Below, piece after piece: positions 7,618 to 13,499 of a DNA stretch of 13,499 nucleotides. The number at the start of each line of letters is the position of its first letter. Positions within the stretch are counted from its first letter, which is position 1. A model generated the notes under the pieces. That model worked only from the letters and a program-made list of their open reading frames with translations, was not told where the DNA came from and did not search any database. The position numbers and the translations under genes are program-made. Source of the DNA: Phyllobacteriaceae bacterium (GTDB lineage: Bacteria; Pseudomonadota; Alphaproteobacteria; Rhizobiales; Devosiaceae). The stretch spans positions 1 to 13,499 of the forward strand of contig JAAZLP010000061.1 of the NCBI GenBank assembly GCA_012799265.1, in the 5' to 3' direction.

Positions 7618-7645
7618 GGCCGCCTGGCAGCGATGTCAGGCGGCC
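7618..7645 (-). terminator. Hairpin immediately after the DUF1801 stop codon
   Basis: GGCCGCCTG (7618-7626) and CAGGCGGCC (7637-7645) form a perfect 9-bp stem with a ten-base loop, adjacent to the TAA stop of the DUF1801 gene. The following minus-strand bases contain GGAAAACG rather than a T-run. It may be a weak or factor-assisted terminator, or a transcript-stabilising structure. Confidence 0.5.
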
Positions 7646-8080
7646 TTATGCTGTTGGATAGGTGGCCTTGATGGTCTTGACCGACAGTGTCGCCAGTTCC
7701 CGCAAAACTTTCAGATCGATATCGCTGAGCCGCTTCACGTAGAGGCAGGCCTTGCCCATACGGTGCTTGCCCAGCCGGGCCAGCAACTGATCGCGTTTCT
7801 CGAGTGCCGCGGGTAGGTATGATCCCATGAGATAGATGCTGAACTCGGCCTTTCGTGGGGCAAAGCCAATGATCATCGCATCGCCTTCGTGACCGCTCTC
7901 ATAGCGGTAGTGATATTGGCCGAAGCCGATCATCGTTCCCCAGAGACTGGGCTCTTCGCCGCTTACCTCGCGAAAAAGGCCGATCAGCACTTCGCTGTCT
8001 GCCCGCTTGGCTGGATCATCCAGCTGGGCGAGGAAGTCAGCGACAGAACCGGTATCCGGTCTGGTTTTCTGACCGGCCAT
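7646..8080 (-). CDS. DUF1801 domain protein
   Basis: This 144-residue soluble protein has no known reaction. It shows the conserved core of DUF1801 proteins (YdhG-like fold): a helical N-terminus with DFLAQLDDPAKRADSEVLIGLF, then SLWGTMIGFGQYHYRYESG and the strand-rich FAPRKAEFSIYLMG, followed by KHRMGKACLYVKRLSDID. The ATG at 8080 was chosen because GTGAGG precedes it by six bases. An in-frame GTG at 8092 would overlap the upstream stop by four bases (GTGA) but lacks its own ribosome-binding site. Only 8 bases separate this start from the stop of the DUF1176-like gene, so the two are almost certainly one transcript and possibly translationally coupled. Family assignment is by visible motif pattern; function is unknown. 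Confidence 0.85.
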   Translation of the reverse strand: MAGQKTRPDTGSVADFLAQLDDPAKRADSEVLIGLFREVSGEEPSLWGTMIGFGQYHYRYESGHEGDAMIIGFAPRKAEFSIYLMGSYLPAALEKRDQLLARLGKHRMGKACLYVKRLSDIDLKVLRELATLSVKTIKATYPTA

Positions 8081-8088
8081 GCGATGCC

Positions 8089-8694
8089 TCACGGACTGGT
8101 GTAGTCGAAGATCGTCTCGGGATTGATCTCGCCATCATAGCTGGCGTCGACATCGAATTTGACGAGAATGAACTGGCCGTCATCGAACACCCAAGTGCCC
8201 TGTGAGCTGGCATCGCCGATGCCGCGCCAATAGGATGATGAGCTCAAGGTGGCCGTATCCGCATCGAATGAGGAATTCACCAGCATGGTGGTTGCCGTCA
8301 TGCCCTTGAGATCGATGCCCAGCACGGCCCCTTCGTAGTCGTCATTCTCGTAGCGAACATCGTAATTGGGCTCGGCAAGGGCCAGTGGGCGCAGGCCTTC
8401 GTCGTCGGTGTGGACGTAATAGGAGTGGGTGACATTATAGGCGCCCGCCATGCAGAAGAGGCGGACCAGTGTTACGGTCTCTTCAGGCGCGTCGTCGCTC
8501 CAGCTGGGCTGGTATTTTAGTTCCCAGGTGGCGAAATCCTCGTCGACCCATGCTTCCTCTTCGCTGACACACCAGTCCCCGCCCGCCAAAGCGTGCAGCT
8601 TGCGGGCCTGCTTTTCGAGCGATGCATCCTGCGCCATGGCGACACCGGAGAGCATAACTGCCATGAGCGGCAGCCAAACCAATGGACGGATCAT
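8089..8694 (-). CDS. Exported protein of unknown function, DUF1176-like
   Basis: The 201-residue product carries a Sec-type signal peptide: MIRP, a hydrophobic stretch to about residue 19, and a probable signal peptidase I site at AMA-Q (21/22). The mature protein is acidic and contains two cysteines, Cys42 (GGDWCVSEEE) and Cys81 (VRLFCMAGAYN), that could form a periplasmic disulphide. The CxxGAYN motif and the C-terminal FDVDASYDGEINPETIFDY resemble DUF1176 proteins. The match is from memory of the pattern, and this protein is shorter than many members. The ATG at 8694 has GGGAAGAGGA upstream. It is the first gene of a two-gene unit with the DUF1801 gene and diverges from folD across 72 bases. 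Cell location is probably periplasmic; no enzymatic role is evident. Confidence 0.75.
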   Translation of the reverse strand: MIRPLVWLPLMAVMLSGVAMAQDASLEKQARKLHALAGGDWCVSEEEAWVDEDFATWELKYQPSWSDDAPEETVTLVRLFCMAGAYNVTHSYYVHTDDEGLRPLALAEPNYDVRYENDDYEGAVLGIDLKGMTATTMLVNSSFDADTATLSSSSYWRGIGDASSQGTWVFDDGQFILVKFDVDASYDGEINPETIFDYTSP

Positions 8695-8723
8695 TCCTCT
8701 TCCCTTATTCCCAAAGCCAAATC

Positions 8724-8741
8724 GCGAGGCTGTGGCCTCGC
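8724..8741. promoter_or_regulatory. Perfect stem-loop in the folD / DUF1176-like divergent region
   Basis: GCGAGGC (8724-8730) and GCCTCGC (8735-8741) form a perfect 7-bp stem around TGTG. It is centred in the 72-base divergent intergenic region, 25 bases before the folD ATG. It could be a palindromic operator shared by both directions or a leader hairpin of folD. It is not followed by a T-run. Confidence 0.4.
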
Positions 8742-8766
8742 CAGCAAATCAATCATCGAGGCCGAT

Positions 8767-9669
8767 ATGACCGCAAAAATTATCGACGGCAAAGCCTTCG
8801 CCGAAAATCTTCGCGTGTCCATTGCCGGCCATGTCGAGCGCCTCAAGGCCGAACATGGCATTACTCCCGGTCTGGCCGTCGTCATCGTGGGTGAAGACCC
8901 GGCCAGCCAGGTCTATGTGACCAACAAGGCCAAGCAGACCGCCGAAGTCGGGATGGCCTCGTTCAAGCATGAGCTGCCAGCCGATACCAGCGAGGCTGAT
9001 CTCATCGCTCTGGTCGAAAAGCTCAATGCTGATCCGGCCGTGCATGGCATCCTCGTGCAGATGCCGGTGCCCAAGCATATCGACCCGAACAAGGTCATCG
9101 AAGCCATCGATCCCGCCAAGGACGTTGACTGCTTCACGGCAGAAAATGTCGGCAAGGTGCAGATCGGCCTGCCGGGTCCGGTCTCCTGCACGCCGCTGGG
9201 CTGCCTGATGCTGCTGCGCAATGAACTGGGCAGCCTTGAGGGCAAGAATGCCGTCATCATTGGCCGCTCCAATCTCGTCGGCAAGCCGATGATGCAGCTG
9301 CTGCTGCGCGATAATTGCACCGTGACGGTCGCGCACTCGCGGACGCAGAACCTGGCTGATGTGGTTCGCGCGGCCGATATCGTCGTTGCGGCGGTCGGCC
9401 GTCCGCAGATGATCAAGGGCGACTGGATCAAGCCGGGTGCCGTGGTGATCGATGTCGGTATCAATCGCGTTCCGGCGCCAGACAAGGGCGAGGGCAAGAC
9501 CCGCCTCGTCGGCGATGTGGACACCGCTGCTGCTTCCGAGAATGCCAGCGCCATCACCCCGGTACCTGGTGGTGTCGGGCCGATGACTATCGCCTGCCTT
9601 CTGGCCAATACGATCACGACCGCATCTCTCATCAATGGCCTGACCCCGCCGAGCGATCTGACTGCATGA
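8767..9669 (+). CDS. folD: Bifunctional methylene-THF dehydrogenase / methenyl-THF cyclohydrolase
   Basis: FolD oxidises 5,10-methylene-tetrahydrofolate with NADP+ and hydrolyses the methenyl product to 10-formyl-tetrahydrofolate, feeding purine synthesis and initiator-tRNA formylation in the cytosol. The 300-residue product shows both family signatures. The first runs through VGEDPASQVYVTNKAK, with catalytic Tyr50 and Lys54 at the positions known from E. coli. HGILVQMPVP and DVDCFTAENVGK follow. The dinucleotide-binding segment IGRSNLVGKP and the second signature PVPGGVGPMTI are intact. Frame-extending codons upstream of 8767 run through the neighbouring gene, so the ATG at 8767, preceded by GAGG at seven bases, was chosen. 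The stop overlaps the next gene's start by four bases (ATGA). It diverges from the DUF1176-like gene. Confidence 0.97.
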   Translation: MTAKIIDGKAFAENLRVSIAGHVERLKAEHGITPGLAVVIVGEDPASQVYVTNKAKQTAEVGMASFKHELPADTSEADLIALVEKLNADPAVHGILVQMPVPKHIDPNKVIEAIDPAKDVDCFTAENVGKVQIGLPGPVSCTPLGCLMLLRNELGSLEGKNAVIIGRSNLVGKPMMQLLLRDNCTVTVAHSRTQNLADVVRAADIVVAAVGRPQMIKGDWIKPGAVVIDVGINRVPAPDKGEGKTRLVGDVDTAAASENASAITPVPGGVGPMTIACLLANTITTASLINGLTPPSDLTA

Positions 9670-10226
9670 GCGATCTCTTCGGCACATCAACAGAGGCACA
9701 TGATCCCGGGGGCAAGGTGCGTTTGCGCCTTGGTGCCGGGGTGAAGGGCGATGCGGTGATGTCCGAGGATGGCCGCTATCGTCAGCGCATGCGCCGTTGG
9801 CTGGGCGATGAATTTCCCAAGGACTACATCGTCTTTATCGGGATGAACCCGTCGACGGCGGATGCTTCCGTCGATGATCCCACCTGTGCCCGCGAATGGA
9901 CTTTTGCGCAGCGCGAAGGGTTTTCCGGCATGGTGAAGTGCAATGTCGGCGACTATCGCGCCACTGATCCCAAGTCACTGCTGGTCCCAGGCGTGGTCGC
10001 GGTGTCGGATGCGAACCTGCCGACCATCCGCGAGGCTGCACGCGGGGCCGGGCGCGTGGTGCTCTGCCACGGCAAGCTCAATAAGGCACTGGCGCCTGCC
10101 GGTCGGGCACTGGTCGAGGCGCTTCAGGCCGATGGACTTGAACTCTGGTGCTTTGGCAAGAATGCTGACGGATCGCCAAAGCATCCGCTCTATCTCAGGG
10201 CCGATACGCCGCTGGTGCGGTTTTAG
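9666..10226 (+). CDS. DUF1643 domain protein
   Basis: The product is a 186-residue soluble protein with the DUF1643 pattern. The conserved block FIGMNPSTADASVDDPTC has NPSTAD at 61-66. It is followed by a GFSGMVKCNVGDYRATDPKSL segment and a C-terminal WCFGKNADGSPKHPLYL motif. No reaction is established for this family that I can state. The start ATG overlaps the folD stop in an ATGA junction, implying co-transcription and likely translational coupling with folD. An internal ATG at about residue 32 is possible but less likely given this overlap. A short hairpin with a T-tract begins at the stop codon. The N-terminal 30 residues precede the recognisable domain and look poorly conserved. Confidence 0.88.
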   Translation: MSDLFGTSTEAHDPGGKVRLRLGAGVKGDAVMSEDGRYRQRMRRWLGDEFPKDYIVFIGMNPSTADASVDDPTCAREWTFAQREGFSGMVKCNVGDYRATDPKSLLVPGVVAVSDANLPTIREAARGAGRVVLCHGKLNKALAPAGRALVEALQADGLELWCFGKNADGSPKHPLYLRADTPLVRF

Positions 10227-10242
10227 CCTCGAAGAGGCTTTT
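10225..10242 (+). terminator. Short intrinsic terminator after the folD-DUF1643 unit
   Basis: AGCCTC (10225-10230) and GAGGCT (10234-10239) form a perfect 6-bp stem with a GAA loop, running into TTTT and then CCTTATT. It overlaps the DUF1643 stop codon. The stem is short, so efficiency is uncertain. Confidence 0.5.
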
Positions 10243-10244
10243 CC

Positions 10245-10589
10245 TTATTCCACCAGTTTGAAGCTTCGAGCGACAACGTGGTCGCGCAGGGCAGTGGCCG
10301 GGAGTTTGCCGCCTAGGGCTGCAATGACCTGATCGGGCTCGGACACGGCGCTTGCGTCGACGATCACTCGCGAAAATGTCGGTCGGATGCTGCGCTTTTG
10401 TTCTTCAAGGAGGTTGAAGAGGAGGGCACGGACGTCGGTCTGTGCGGCGCAGGCGACGCAGATCTGTCCGTCGGCATGGCCATGGCCGGAATTGGCGGGG
10501 AGGCGGAGGAGGGCAGCCGTTGGCGGCAACGAGGTGGCGTCGATGGGATCGCTAGAGAGGGTGACGGGGATGGGAGTGGATTGGGTCAT
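10245..10589 (-). CDS. Small CobW/G3E-like protein lacking the P-loop
   Basis: This 114-residue protein is not a named gene I recognise, but it looks like a remnant of a CobW/COG0523 (G3E) GTPase domain. The start, TPIPVTLSS, matches the IPVT that precedes the G3E P-loop, yet the GxxGxGKT that should follow is absent. The middle, GQICVACAAQTDVRALLFNLLEEQ, aligns with the CxCC segment and helix (GCxCC...DLxxAL..LL). FSRVIVDASAVSEPDQVIAAL matches the G3E stretch (F-DRVVIE-SG-ADP-PV). The usual CxCC is changed to CxxC, with HGHA just before it, giving a possible His/Cys metal site. It cannot bind GTP in the standard way. The ATG at 10589 is the natural start, since the longer frame would be read from repeat DNA, but it has no strong ribosome-binding site. 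It lies 126 bases downstream of metH on the same strand. Confidence 0.65.
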   Translation of the reverse strand: MTQSTPIPVTLSSDPIDATSLPPTAALLRLPANSGHGHADGQICVACAAQTDVRALLFNLLEEQKRSIRPTFSRVIVDASAVSEPDQVIAALGGKLPATALRDHVVARSFKLVE

Positions 10590-10615
10590 CTTGCGCTTAA
10601 CGTACCCCCACGCGG

Positions 10616-10636
10616 CCTCCCCCTGATAGGGGGAGG
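10616..10636. repeat. Palindromic GC-rich intergenic repeat
   Basis: CCTCCCCCT (10616-10624) and AGGGGGAGG (10628-10636) form a perfect 9-bp inverted repeat with a GAT loop, inside a wider context starting TACCCCCACGCGG. The sequence resembles REP-like palindromes scattered between genes of many alphaproteobacteria. It lies 26 bases before the start of the small CobW-like gene and would form a very stable hairpin in its leader. Confidence 0.6.
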
Positions 10637-10660
10637 GGTTAGATCGAGTTTGTGAATTGG

Positions 10661-10706
10661 GCTGAGCCTCGCTGAACGATCGGAAGACGTTCAATGTTGG
10701 CTCAGC
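10661..10706 (-). terminator. Two-tier stem-loop after metH
   Basis: An outer 8-bp stem, GCTGAGCC (10661-10668) with GGCTCAGC (10699-10706), encloses an inner 6-bp stem, TGAACG (10673-10678) with CGTTCA (10688-10693), capped by a nine-base loop. It begins 10 bases after the metH stop. The minus strand continues CCCAATTCAC without a T-run, so it may be a weak terminator, an mRNA 3' stabiliser or a regulatory structure before the next gene. Confidence 0.4.
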
Positions 10707-10715
10707 GCGCCTTGC

Positions 10716-13499
<2,784 letters not shown>

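Larger units (their letters stand above)
7341..7645. other. 305-base gene-free region between amn and the DUF1801 gene
   Basis: Both flanking genes are on the minus strand. The left part holds the amn leader and promoter. A small inverted repeat GGCCCG/CGGGCC (7357-7373, five-base loop) lies in the leader. The right end holds a hairpin just after the DUF1801 stop. Between about 7440 and 7615 I see no convincing coding sequence, RNA gene or repeat; the short open frames there have no family resemblance. Confidence 0.6.

Noticed and set aside
7422..7661. Possible small plus-strand gene in the amn upstream region
   Set aside because: No ribosome-binding site or family resemblance, and it overlaps the amn promoter and the DUF1801 3' hairpin.
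8081..8092. GTG at 8092 as start of the DUF1801 gene, giving a 4-base overlap
   Set aside because: No ribosome-binding site precedes it, whereas GTGAGG lies at a good distance before the ATG at 8080.
8749..9699. 316-codon minus-strand frame opposite folD
   Set aside because: Low-complexity His/Asp/Arg composition typical of an antisense frame; folD on the plus strand is unambiguous.

Overview
The window is chromosomal, GC-rich, densely packed DNA that looks alphaproteobacterial, most likely Hyphomicrobiales (Devosia-like). That placement rests on gene content, the strong G/C third-position bias and the GC-rich palindromic intergenic repeats. It is inference, because no rRNA or other phylogenetic marker was searched. 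Twelve protein genes are supported. I saw no rRNA, tRNA, CRISPR array, insertion sequence or prophage.

Layout from left to right. The 3' part of a major-facilitator metabolite:H+ symporter (+) enters from the left edge. It converges on a VOC/glyoxalase-family gene (-), with palindromic repeats between them. An AT-richer gene for a multi-pass membrane protein resembling GT-C glycosyltransferases (+) follows, then enolase eno (+, strong terminator) and aquaporin aqpZ (+). aqpZ converges on AMP nucleosidase amn (-) across a shared bidirectional terminator. Next is a two-gene minus-strand unit: an exported DUF1176-like protein followed by a DUF1801 protein. It diverges from folD (+), whose stop overlaps the start of a DUF1643 gene. 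The right end holds a small CobW/G3E-like protein without a P-loop (-) and the 3' three-quarters of cobalamin-dependent methionine synthase metH (-), which runs off the right edge.

Most genes are housekeeping: glycolysis (eno), water flux (aqpZ), adenine nucleotide pool (amn) and one-carbon metabolism (folD, metH). FolD interconverts 5,10-methylene-, methenyl- and formyl-tetrahydrofolate, and MetH consumes 5-methyl-tetrahydrofolate, so two folate-cycle enzymes lie about 1 kb apart on converging strands. No obvious novel multi-gene system is present. The most intriguing items are the P-loop-less CobW-like protein just downstream of metH, the compositionally distinct membrane glycosyltransferase-like gene, the DUF1643 gene coupled to folD, and several non-coding palindromes and direct repeats upstream of eno, aqpZ and folD and around metH.
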